Source of the DNA: Roseibium marinum
Lineage (GTDB): Bacteria; Pseudomonadota; Alphaproteobacteria; Rhizobiales; Stappiaceae
DNA length: 64,000 bases
Assembly (NCBI RefSeq): GCF_002906165.1
Contig: NZ_PPCN01000005.1
Span: 124,001 to 188,000, forward strand
Direction: 5' to 3'
Each line of letters begins with the position of its first letter. The first letter of the stretch is position 1. Positions 28,130-35,842 of the stretch are shown piece by piece. A model generated the notes under the pieces. The model was not told the origin of the DNA, searched no databases, and was given only the letters and a program-made list of their open reading frames with translations. The position numbers and the translations under genes were made by a program.

Positions 28130-28835
28130 CGGCCACCTCTGTCGCGTTCTGATAAAGAAGGCGCTGCTGGAGGGCCAGCAGATGGCTGCGCATGGCTTTT
28201 TCCGCCGAGATCGGGTCGCGGCTCTCGATGGCCTTGATGATGTCGACGTGCTGGGACTTGTAGAGCGTCATCGCGTCGTTGGTCCGAAGAGCTTCGCGCA
28301 CATGACGCCAGGCGGCATCCTGTCGGACCCGGTCGACCACATCGAACAGCGCCAGGAAGAGTGTGTTCTTGGCGGCGCGCGCGATGGCCCGGTGGAGGGC
28401 GCTGTCCCAGAGTTCGCGACCGTCCATGTCCTCTGCCTTGCCGAGGCGGTCGGCAACGTCGCGCATTGCGGCGATATCCGCCGGACTGGCTCGCAGGGCC
28501 GCCAGACGGGCAAGGACAGGCTCAATCTGCAGCCGGACTTCCATCACTTCGAGCATGTTGGAATTCTCGTGCAGGGAAACGAGCTGCTTGTCCGGGTGGG
28601 CGGGCTCGCTGCCGATGAAGGTTCCGGCGCCCTGGCGCCGCCAGATCTTGCCTTCCGTTTCAAGCACTTCCAGCGCCCGACGAACCGCCCTGCGGCCGAC
28701 GCCTATGGTTTCGGACAGTTCGCGTTCGGTGGGAACCTGCTCGGCTCCTTCGGCCGTCAGCTGATCCACGATGATCCTGAGCCGCTCGAGAGCCATGCTT
28801 GAATTCCGCTGCGAAGGCTTTTCCGTTTCGTTCAT
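28113..28835 (-). CDS. GntR family transcriptional regulator, FCD subfamily
   Basis: Regulator of 240 residues from ATG 28835. The winged helix (residues 15-80) contains VPTERELSETIGVGRRAVRRALEVLETEGKIWRRQGAGTFIG, and the FCD domain contains conserved acidic and histidine residues (LHRAIARAAKN) that usually bind a metal and a carboxylate. The frame is open to 28898, but the longer version would include the palindrome at 28850-28867. It heads the dpp-ggt operon and probably represses it in the absence of its ligand. Confidence 0.87.
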   Translation of the reverse strand: MNETEKPSQRNSSMALERLRIIVDQLTAEGAEQVPTERELSETIGVGRRAVRRALEVLETEGKIWRRQGAGTFIGSEPAHPDKQLVSLHENSNMLEVMEVRLQIEPVLARLAALRASPADIAAMRDVADRLGKAEDMDGRELWDSALHRAIARAAKNTLFLALFDVVDRVRQDAAWRHVREALRTNDAMTLYKSQHVDIIKAIESRDPISAEKAMRSHLLALQQRLLYQNATEVADVEGH

Positions 28836-28849
28836 GCCATACCAATGTG

Positions 28850-28867
28850 AACCAATTTCAATTGGTT
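28850..28867. promoter_or_regulatory. Palindromic GntR operator candidate
   Basis: AACCAATT and AATTGGTT are separated by TC, giving an 18-bp inverted repeat 14 bases upstream of the GntR start codon. A further CCAAT (28842-28846) and ATTGG (28872-28876) flank it. The position suits autorepression of the dpp-ggt operon. Confidence 0.6.
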
Positions 28868-29424
28868 TCATTATTGGCAGGAAATTTTCGGAGTGCAACC
28901 CTATGAGATGCGGCTTTTGACGGCGTATCTGATCTTGGCTGAGTCGAATTCCTTAAGTGAATTTCAACTGAGACGCTGCGACGAATATCGATCAACTCTT
29001 TGTATAAAATAGGTAAATTATAACTCATGTGACGCCGATGGCTCTCCTGTTCCTCAGGAAAATGCGGAGGCTGCTTGAAATTTGTGCGATGGAACAAATT
29101 TTAATCGGTCGCCTTGAAACTGGATTTATTGATGCTGATGCGCAAGGAAATTCCGGAAATCTCAAAAAAATGTCCAAACTATTCTGGCGGATGAGCGAAA
29201 ATAGTCTATATTTTTCAAGATGATTGTCCGGTTATGATGTCCCTGGGCGGCGCAAGGCGATGACTAATCGATTGGTTCGCTCCGGATATCCCTTGCAAGG
29301 AAATACGGATGGTAACGTTTTGAGCGTGCCGGATCTTTGGGCGACGGAGCAATTGACAAGAGTTTTGTCTTCGGCAATCCTTCGAGGCACATAGCGGCAT
29401 TCGTTCAGCCGCATGGCAACCGCG
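28868..29424. other. Long divergent intergenic region and leader of the ami operon
   Basis: About 560 bases without a supported gene, between the GntR-headed operon and the AmiC operon. It holds AAATTTGT and ACAAATTT arms with an 8-base centre at 29078-29101, a candidate operator. A small hairpin GACAA-GAGTT-TTGTC is at 29355-29369 and a GCGGC/GCCGC stem at 29394-29412; both could belong to a structured leader upstream of the terminator at 29425. A 64-codon frame at 29029-29223 has no ribosome site and is not called. Confidence 0.5.
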
Positions 29425-29467
29425 CCCCGATCTGTCGCAGCTGATACCTGCGGGTCGGGGTTTTTTT
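29425..29467 (+). terminator. Leader terminator (attenuator candidate) of the ami operon
   Basis: CCCCGA pairs with TCGGGG around an inner CGCAG/CTGCG stem and is followed by seven T residues. It sits 58 bases upstream of the AmiC start and is oriented to stop plus-strand transcription before the operon. Because the second gene encodes an ANTAR antiterminator, this is the natural site of regulation. A canonical pair of hexaloop hairpins could not be identified with certainty. Confidence 0.7.
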
Positions 29468-29525
29468 GTGCCCGGCCGTAATTGCGCGTTCTTGAAGCGG
29501 CGGACCGGTGGAGTTGAAGGTGGGT

Positions 29526-30764
29526 ATGGGTTTGAGGGAAATTCCGGTCGGCGTCCTGTTTTCGAAATCCGGATCCTATTCCGTGATCGGCCAGGAAGGC
29601 TATTGGGGTGCCCGGATCGCCATCGACGAGATCAACGCGTCCGGGCTTTTCGATTTCCGCTTCCTGAGAGTGGACGGCGACCCGGCGGGCCTGGCTGAAA
29701 ACTACGCCGTCGAGGCGGACCGGTTGATGCGTGAGGCCGGATGCCGCCACATCGTCGGCACCCAGACCTCGTCCAGCCGCAAGGAAGTGCTCCCGGTTCT
29801 GGAACGCGGGCGCGGACTGCTCTGGTACACGACGCCCTATGAGGGCTTCGAAAGTCATGACCGCGTCGTCTATACGGGGGCCTGTCCGAACCAGGGGGTC
29901 GTTCCCCTCTTCCGCCACATCGTGCCGGAGTTCGGCCGCGATGCTTTCCTGGTCGGTTCCAACTATATCTGGGGCTGGGAGACCAACCGGATCGCCCGCG
30001 AGCTTCTGGCCGCTTGCGACGGTGAGGTGCTCGGCGAGAGATATGTCGCCATCGGTGACGAGAATATCGCTCATCTGATCGCGGAAATTCGCGAAAAACG
30101 GCCATCCTTCATCTTCAACAACCTGATCGGCGTCAGCAGCTATGCGTTCCTGCGCGCCATGAAGGAACTGGCCGGCGAGGATCCCGCCTTCGCATCGGAC
30201 CGCTGTCCGATCCTGAGCTGCAACCTGACCGAGGCGGAACTGCCGGTTCTGGGCGCGGCGGCGGACGGACTGATTTCCACCTCGACCTATTTCGAAACGC
30301 TGGAAACGCCCGAAAACGCGGCCCTGCGCAAACGGCTGGAAGGCATGCGTGGTCCGGAGACGGCAATATCCTCCATGTTCGTCGGGCCCTATGAGGCGGT
30401 CTGGCTTCTGGCGCGGGCGATCGAGGCCTGCGGGAGCGATCATCCGGACGACGTGCTGGCGGAGCTCTGCCGTCAATCCCACAAGACGCCTCTCAGGGAG
30501 ATCCGCATCGATCCGCAAACCCAGCATGCCCACCTGCAGCCGTTGATCGCGGTGGTGGAGGCGGGCGACCATTCGGACGGTGGTGCTACCGGGCGGTCCC
30601 GGTTCCGCATCATCGAGAAGACGCCTGGACCGCTGGCGCCGGACCCCTATCTCGTTCATTACGATCCGCTGGACACAGGCACCGCAACTAGCCCGGGAGG
30701 CTCCGCGCGAATGCGTGCGCCCGATGTCGGCAGCGCCCCGAAACTGAGGCTGGTGTCGTCATGA
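29526..30764 (+). CDS. amiC: AmiC-like amide-sensing protein (cytoplasmic periplasmic-binding fold)
   Basis: Cytoplasmic ligand sensor, 412 residues from ATG 29526 (GAAGG site); a GTG at 29508 is an alternative. There is no signal peptide. It starts IPVGVLFSKSGSYSVIGQEGYWGA and carries the blocks LLWYTTPYEGFE and a C-terminal LAPDPYLVHYD, matching P. aeruginosa AmiC, which holds AmiR inactive until an amide binds. It overlaps the AmiR start by ATGA. The amide transporter and formamidase downstream support the role of negative regulator by sequestration. Confidence 0.88.
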   Translation: MGLREIPVGVLFSKSGSYSVIGQEGYWGARIAIDEINASGLFDFRFLRVDGDPAGLAENYAVEADRLMREAGCRHIVGTQTSSSRKEVLPVLERGRGLLWYTTPYEGFESHDRVVYTGACPNQGVVPLFRHIVPEFGRDAFLVGSNYIWGWETNRIARELLAACDGEVLGERYVAIGDENIAHLIAEIREKRPSFIFNNLIGVSSYAFLRAMKELAGEDPAFASDRCPILSCNLTEAELPVLGAAADGLISTSTYFETLETPENAALRKRLEGMRGPETAISSMFVGPYEAVWLLARAIEACGSDHPDDVLAELCRQSHKTPLREIRIDPQTQHAHLQPLIAVVEAGDHSDGGATGRSRFRIIEKTPGPLAPDPYLVHYDPLDTGTATSPGGSARMRAPDVGSAPKLRLVSS

Positions 30765-31363
30765 GCAATCTGTTCCGCACCCCCAGTTTCCGAGGCAGGT
30801 CCGCCAGCATCCTGCACAAACCGCATGCGGACCGCGACGCCGTCTGCCGTCAGCTCGACCGTCTCGGTGTGGAGATTTCGACCGCATGGCCGGAACTTCC
30901 GGCCGAGGCCGAGCAGGCGGACCTTCTCATATTCGACGCCGATGCCGGCCATGACGCCCAGTTTCCCTGGCCGGTCGATGCCCATCCGATGCCGATGATC
31001 GCCTTGATGGGAACCGAAGCGCCCGGACGCGTCGAGTGGGCGATCCGGCGCGGCGCCATCGCGCATCTCAACAAGCCGGTCACGTCAAGCGGTGTGTATG
31101 GCGCGCTGGTCGTCGCGCAGCGGACCTTCGCCATGCGCCGCGCTTCCGAGGAGCGCATCGCCACGCTGGAGGCACGGCTTGCCTGCCGGCCGCAGGTCGC
31201 GGAGGCCATTCTTCTGCTGATGCAGCATCAGGACGGCGATGCGGAAACGGCCTACCGTCTGCTGCAGGACATGGCGATGAAGAGCCGCCAGACCATCGAG
31301 GCCGTGGCCGGGGATCTGATCGAGCGCGCGGGAGGGCAGAATGACGGCCGACGCGAAGCCTGA
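30761..31363 (+). CDS. amiR: AmiR-like ANTAR-domain antiterminator
   Basis: RNA-binding regulator of 200 residues. Residues 15-120 form a receiver-like domain lacking the phosphoacceptor pattern, as in AmiR. A coiled-coil follows (RRASEERIATLEARL), and residues 140-195 are an ANTAR domain (VAEAILLLMQHQDGDAETAYRLLQDMAMKSRQTIEAVAGDLI). It should bind hairpins in the leader RNA and prevent termination at 29425-29467 when released from AmiC. It overlaps both neighbours, so the stoichiometry with AmiC is probably set by translational coupling. Confidence 0.88.
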   Translation: MSNLFRTPSFRGRSASILHKPHADRDAVCRQLDRLGVEISTAWPELPAEAEQADLLIFDADAGHDAQFPWPVDAHPMPMIALMGTEAPGRVEWAIRRGAIAHLNKPVTSSGVYGALVVAQRTFAMRRASEERIATLEARLACRPQVAEAILLLMQHQDGDAETAYRLLQDMAMKSRQTIEAVAGDLIERAGGQNDGRREA

Positions 31364-32243
31364 AATCCTCCCGGTCGGGACCGCCGATCTGCCCCGTGGC
31401 GCGTTGCGGCGGCTGGTTGGCAGAAAACTGGCGCTTTTCGCCATGATGGTGATCGGGGTCATTGTCGGGGCCGCCCTGTTCGCTCCGCTGGTCGCGCCCT
31501 TCAATCCGGAAGAGCAGTTCTTCGAGGGCCTGACGCTGGAAGGCGCGCCGCTGCCGCCGGGCGAAAGGTTCTGGCTCGGCACGGATCTTCTCGGCCGGGA
31601 CCTGCTGTCGCGGCTGATCTACGGCGCCAGAACGTCACTGATCATCGGGATCGTGGCAAACGGCATCGCCGTGGTGGTCGGTGCCTTCGTCGGCATTCTC
31701 GCCGGCTTCTTCCGCGGCTGGGTGGAAACGCTGCTGATGCGGTTCACCGACCTGATGATGGCCTTTCCGGCGCTCCTTCTGGCCATCACCCTGGCCGCGA
31801 TCTTCCAGCCCTCGCTGTGGATCGTCGCCATGGTCATCGCCATGGTGAACTGGGTGCAGATGGCGCGTGTCGTCTACACGGAAACCAGGTCGCTATCGGA
31901 GCGGGAATTCATTCTCGCCGAGCGGGCCATGGGGGCCGGACTGTTCCGCATCCTGTTCCGTCACATTCTGCCGCACCTTTTGTCCACTATCGTGGTCTTC
32001 GGCACGCTCGGCATTTCCACGACCGTGCTTCTCGAGGCAACGCTCAGCTATCTGGGCATCGGCGTTCAGCCGCCGACCCCTTCCTGGGGCAATATCATCT
32101 ACGAGAACCAGACCTATTTCACTTCCGCGCCCTGGCTGGTGTTCTTCCCCGGCATTGCGATCATCGCCCTGGCGCTGGGCTTCAACCTTCTGGGCGACAG
32201 CTTGCGGGAAGTGCTCGACCCGACCCAGAAGGGGAGGCACTGA
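31341..32243 (+). CDS. Peptide/amide-type ABC transporter permease, DppC family
   Basis: Inner-membrane permease of 300 residues whose ATG overlaps the amiR end by 23 bases. The segment FWLGTDLLGRDLLSRLIYGARTSLIIG is diagnostic of DppC. The EAA loop ILAERAMGAGLFRILFRHILPHLL and the ending LGDSLREVLDPTQKGRH complete the family pattern. Here DppC precedes DppB, the reverse of the usual order. Confidence 0.9.
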   Translation: MTADAKPEILPVGTADLPRGALRRLVGRKLALFAMMVIGVIVGAALFAPLVAPFNPEEQFFEGLTLEGAPLPPGERFWLGTDLLGRDLLSRLIYGARTSLIIGIVANGIAVVVGAFVGILAGFFRGWVETLLMRFTDLMMAFPALLLAITLAAIFQPSLWIVAMVIAMVNWVQMARVVYTETRSLSEREFILAERAMGAGLFRILFRHILPHLLSTIVVFGTLGISTTVLLEATLSYLGIGVQPPTPSWGNIIYENQTYFTSAPWLVFFPGIAIIALALGFNLLGDSLREVLDPTQKGRH

Positions 32244-32245
32244 TC

Positions 32246-33166
32246 ATGGGTGGTTATGTCCTGCGGCGCGTCCTGCAATCGCTGCTCATCCTGCTCGGGA
32301 TAACGTTCCTGACATTCATCCTGCTGTACCTGATCCCGGCGGACCCGGCGCGCCAGATCGCGGGCCGCAGCGCAACGGCGCAGACTGTGGAGAACATCCG
32401 CGAGCAACTGGGTCTCAACCTGCCGTTCTACCAGCAGTATTTCCGTTATCTGACCGGTCTCCTGCAGGGCGATCTCGGACGGTCCTACCTGCAGAAGACG
32501 GAAGTCGGCGAGCTGATCCGCTCGCGCCTGCCCGCCACCCTCCTGTTGATGGCGGGTGCGATCATCTGCGAACTCGCCATCGGCCTGACCATGGGGATCG
32601 TTGCAGCCCTTCGCCGCAACACGGCAACGGATACGAGCCTCATGGTTCTTTCCTTCGTCGGCGTCTCCTCGCCGCAATTCGTGATCGGCATCCTGCTTCT
32701 CTATGTGTTCTCGGTGCAGCTCGGCTGGTTTCCGATCGGCGGCTACGGGACGTTCCGGCACATGGTCCTGCCGTCCCTGACGCTCGGCCTGCTGGGCGCC
32801 GGCTGGTACTCGCGCATGATGCGCTCGTCGATGATCGACGTGCTGCGCCAGGACTTCATCCGCACGGCGCGGGCCAAGGGCCTGAAGCGCTGGCAGGTGC
32901 TGTTCGGCCATGCCATGCCGAACGCGCTGCTGCCGGTCATCGCCATGATCGGCATCGATATCGGCCTGTTCATGAGCGGCATCGTCGTGGTGGAAAGCGT
33001 TTTCGGCTGGCCGGGCATCGGACAGCTCGCCTGGCAGGCCATCCAGCGTGTCGACATCCCGATCATCATGGGCGTCACGCTCGTCTCCGCATTCGCGATC
33101 GTTCTCGGAAACTTCCTCGCCGACCTGATCGTGCCCCTGATTGATCCGAGGATCAAGCTGCGCTGA
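32246..33166 (+). CDS. Peptide/amide-type ABC transporter permease, DppB family
   Basis: Inner-membrane permease of 306 residues from ATG 32246, two bases after the DppC stop with a GGGGAGG site upstream. It begins MGGYVLRRVLQSLLILLGITF, followed by LIPADPARQIAG, and carries the EAA loop FIRTARAKGLKRWQVLFGHAMPNALLPV. The open frame to 31817 is an out-of-frame extension across dppC and is not used. Confidence 0.9.
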   Translation: MGGYVLRRVLQSLLILLGITFLTFILLYLIPADPARQIAGRSATAQTVENIREQLGLNLPFYQQYFRYLTGLLQGDLGRSYLQKTEVGELIRSRLPATLLLMAGAIICELAIGLTMGIVAALRRNTATDTSLMVLSFVGVSSPQFVIGILLLYVFSVQLGWFPIGGYGTFRHMVLPSLTLGLLGAGWYSRMMRSSMIDVLRQDFIRTARAKGLKRWQVLFGHAMPNALLPVIAMIGIDIGLFMSGIVVVESVFGWPGIGQLAWQAIQRVDIPIIMGVTLVSAFAIVLGNFLADLIVPLIDPRIKLR

Positions 33167-33240
33167 CGCGCGGCAAAGAATGCCGGAAAATCCGCCGACA
33201 GAGCGGACCGGCGAAATCACCTGAACCTGGAGGTTTGATC

Positions 33241-34863
33241 ATGAATAAAACACTTCTGGCAGGGGCTGCCGCCCTTCTTGCCGCAACGGCTCTCACACCC
33301 GCTCAGGCGGATGACATCAAACAGGGTGGGTCGATGATCGTCACCTACAAGGACGATGTCTCCACGCTCGACCCGGCAATCGGCTATGACTGGCAGAACT
33401 GGTCGATGATCAAGAGCCTGTTCGACGGTCTGATGGACTACGAACCGGGCACGACCAATCTGATGAACGACCTTGCCGAGGACTACACGATTTCCGACGA
33501 CGGCAAGGTCTTCACCTTCAAGCTGCGCGAGGGTGTCAAGTTCCACAATGGCCGCGAATTGACCGCGGAAGACGTCAAATACTCGCTGGACCGGGTGACC
33601 AATCCCGAAACCCAGAGCCCGGGCGCCGGTTTCTTCGGCTCCATCAAGGGCTTTGACGCCGTCGCCGCCGGCGACGCCGACAGCCTTGAAGGGGTGACGG
33701 TGGTCGACCCTTATACGGTGAAGATCGAACTCTCCCGTCCGGACGCGACGTTCCTGCATGTGATGGCGATCAACTTCTCGTCCATCGTTCCCAAGGAGGC
33801 CGTCGAGGAATGGGGTGCCGATTTCGGCAAGCATCCGGTCGGAAGCGGTGCATTTTCATTGGAGGAGTGGACCCTCGGACAGCGCCTGGTGTTCAAGCGC
33901 AACGAGGACTACTGGCGCGCCGGTGTGCCCAAGCTCGACGAGATCACCTTCGAGGTCGGCCAGGAGCCGATTGTCGCGCTTCTGCGCCTGCAGCGCGGCG
34001 AAGCCGATATTCCGGGCGACGGCATCCCGCCGGCGAAGTTCCTCGAAGTCACCAAGGATCCGCAATACAAGGACCTGATCATCGAGGGTGGCCAGTTGCA
34101 CACCGGCTATGTCACCATGAACGTGAAGATGCCGCCGTTCGACAAGCCGGAAGTGCGCAAGGCCGTCAACATGGCGATCAACAAGGACCGCGTCGTGCGC
34201 ATCATCAACGGCCGCGCCGTTCCGGCCAACCAGCCGCTGCCGCCGACCATGCCGGGATACGACAACAATTACGAAGGCTACGCCTACGATCCGGAAGCCG
34301 CGAAAGCACTTCTGGCCGAGGCAGGCCTCGGCGACGGTTTCGAGACGGAACTCTATGTCTACAACACCGATCCGAACCCGCGTATCGCCCAGGCCATCCA
34401 GGCGGATCTCGCCGCCATCGGCATCAAGGCCGAAATCAAGGCGCTGGCCCAGGCCAATGTCATCGCGGCCGGCGGCGAACCCGATCAGGCGCCAATGATC
34501 TGGTCCGGCGGCATGGCCTGGATCGCCGACTTCCCGGATCCGTCCAACTTCTACGGTCCGATCCTCGGCTGCGCCGGCGCGGTCAAGGGCGGCTGGAACT
34601 GGTCCTGGTACTGTAACGAGGAGCTGGACGCGCTGGCGACGGCTGCCGACAGCATGACGGATCCGGCCCAGAAGGCCGAGCGCGAGGAAGCCTGGCGCAA
34701 GATCTTCATCGCGGTAATGGATGACGCGGCCTGGGCGCCGGTCTTCCACGAACAGCGTTTCACGATGCGGTCCGAGCGGCTGGGTGGTCCTGATGCCATC
34801 TTCGTCGATCCGGTCCACATTCCCGTCAACTACGATTATGTATGGGCGAAAGATGTGCAGTAA
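33241..34863 (+). CDS. ABC transporter substrate-binding protein, family 5, amide operon
   Basis: Periplasmic protein of 540 residues. ATG 33241 follows a GGAGG site by seven bases. The signal peptide KTLLAGAAALLAATALTPAQA ends near residue 23. Family 5 blocks are KLREGVKFHNGRELTAEDVKYSLDRV and VRKAVNMAINKDRVVRI. The amide-sensor and formamidase context suggests an amide or short amidated peptide as ligand, although the fold is that of peptide-binding proteins. Confidence 0.9.
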   Translation: MNKTLLAGAAALLAATALTPAQADDIKQGGSMIVTYKDDVSTLDPAIGYDWQNWSMIKSLFDGLMDYEPGTTNLMNDLAEDYTISDDGKVFTFKLREGVKFHNGRELTAEDVKYSLDRVTNPETQSPGAGFFGSIKGFDAVAAGDADSLEGVTVVDPYTVKIELSRPDATFLHVMAINFSSIVPKEAVEEWGADFGKHPVGSGAFSLEEWTLGQRLVFKRNEDYWRAGVPKLDEITFEVGQEPIVALLRLQRGEADIPGDGIPPAKFLEVTKDPQYKDLIIEGGQLHTGYVTMNVKMPPFDKPEVRKAVNMAINKDRVVRIINGRAVPANQPLPPTMPGYDNNYEGYAYDPEAAKALLAEAGLGDGFETELYVYNTDPNPRIAQAIQADLAAIGIKAEIKALAQANVIAAGGEPDQAPMIWSGGMAWIADFPDPSNFYGPILGCAGAVKGGWNWSWYCNEELDALATAADSMTDPAQKAEREEAWRKIFIAVMDDAAWAPVFHEQRFTMRSERLGGPDAIFVDPVHIPVNYDYVWAKDVQ

Positions 34864-35803
34864 CTGCAAGGCCGCTTACACCATTCACGCGGCACAGCAT
34901 CACTTCGGCTGGGACAATTCGTTTGCCCCGGCCGAGACGGTGGCTCCCGGTACGGTGCTCGAATTCGAGTGCCTCGACAGTTCCGCGGGGCAACTGACGC
35001 CGGAAAGCACCATCCAGGATGTCGCGGACCTGGATTTCGGCAAGATCAACCCGGTCAATGGCCCCATCCGTGTGGATGGGGCCGAGCCGGGCGATGCGCT
35101 GGTCGTGAAGATCCATGAATTCAAGCCGTCCGGTTTCGGCTGGACCGCCAACATTCCCGGCTTCGGCCTGCTGGCCGACCAGTTCAAGGACCCGGCGCTG
35201 CATGTCTGGTCCTATGACAAGGACAAGCCGGTCACGTCCGCCTTCGCGCCCTTCGGCAAGGTGCCGCTCAAACCCTTCGCCGGGACGATCGGCGTCGCGC
35301 CGGCGGAGGCAGGCCTGCATTCCATCGTGCCGCCGCGGCGTGTCGGCGGAAACATGGACATCCGCGATCTTGCCGCCGGAACGACGCTTTACCTGCCGAT
35401 AGAAGTCGCGGGCGCCCTGTTTTCCATCGGCGACACCCATGCCGCTCAGGGCGATGGCGAAGTCTGTGGCACGGCCATCGAAAGCCCGATGAACACGGTG
35501 ATCGAACTGGATCTCATCAAGGGTGCGGATCTGAAGATGCCGCGTTTCGAGACGCCGGGCCCTGTCACCCGACATCTGGATGAAATGGGCTATGAGGTCA
35601 CGACCGGGATCGGCACCGATCTCTTCGCGGGTGCCCAGGCGGCCGTATCGAACATGATCGATCTCCTGTGCGCCCGCCACGGCTACAGCGCGGTCGATGC
35701 CTACATGCTGTGTTCGGTATGCGGCGATCTGAGGATCTCGGAAATCGTCGACGCGCCGAACTGGGTCGTGTCCTTCTATTTCCCGAAGGTCGTGCTGCAG
35801 TAA
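34853..35803 (+). CDS. fmdA: Acetamidase/formamidase family protein
   Basis: Cytoplasmic amidohydrolase of 316 residues that should release ammonia and a carboxylate from short amides. The diagnostic N-terminal block QHHFGWDNSFAPAETVAPG (residues 14-32) and the central GTIGVAPAEAGLHSIVPPRRVGGNMD block match the family; the GGNMD aspartate and nearby histidines (GDTHAAQGDGE) provide metal ligands. ATG 34853 overlaps the binding-protein stop by 11 bases, while ATG 34838 is a weaker alternative. It is the only catabolic enzyme in the AmiC/AmiR operon. Confidence 0.9.
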   Translation: MCSNCKAAYTIHAAQHHFGWDNSFAPAETVAPGTVLEFECLDSSAGQLTPESTIQDVADLDFGKINPVNGPIRVDGAEPGDALVVKIHEFKPSGFGWTANIPGFGLLADQFKDPALHVWSYDKDKPVTSAFAPFGKVPLKPFAGTIGVAPAEAGLHSIVPPRRVGGNMDIRDLAAGTTLYLPIEVAGALFSIGDTHAAQGDGEVCGTAIESPMNTVIELDLIKGADLKMPRFETPGPVTRHLDEMGYEVTTGIGTDLFAGAQAAVSNMIDLLCARHGYSAVDAYMLCSVCGDLRISEIVDAPNWVVSFYFPKVVLQ

Positions 35804-35842
35804 TCGCATCCGGGCGGCGGTCTTGCGGCTGCCGCCCGCCTT

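Noticed and set aside
29029-29223. 64-codon open frame in the GntR-ami intergenic region
   Set aside because: No ATG start with a ribosome site, AT-rich composition and no motif.
29291-29360. Possible guanidine (mini-ykkC) riboswitch, since two ACGG motifs occur upstream of amide genes
   Set aside because: The ACGG sequences are not in the loops of stable stems, so the defining pair of hairpins is absent.
29232-30659. 475-codon open frame on the minus strand opposite amiC
   Set aside because: It is the antisense shadow of a GC-rich gene; it has no ribosome site or family motif, while the plus strand has a clear AmiC sequence.
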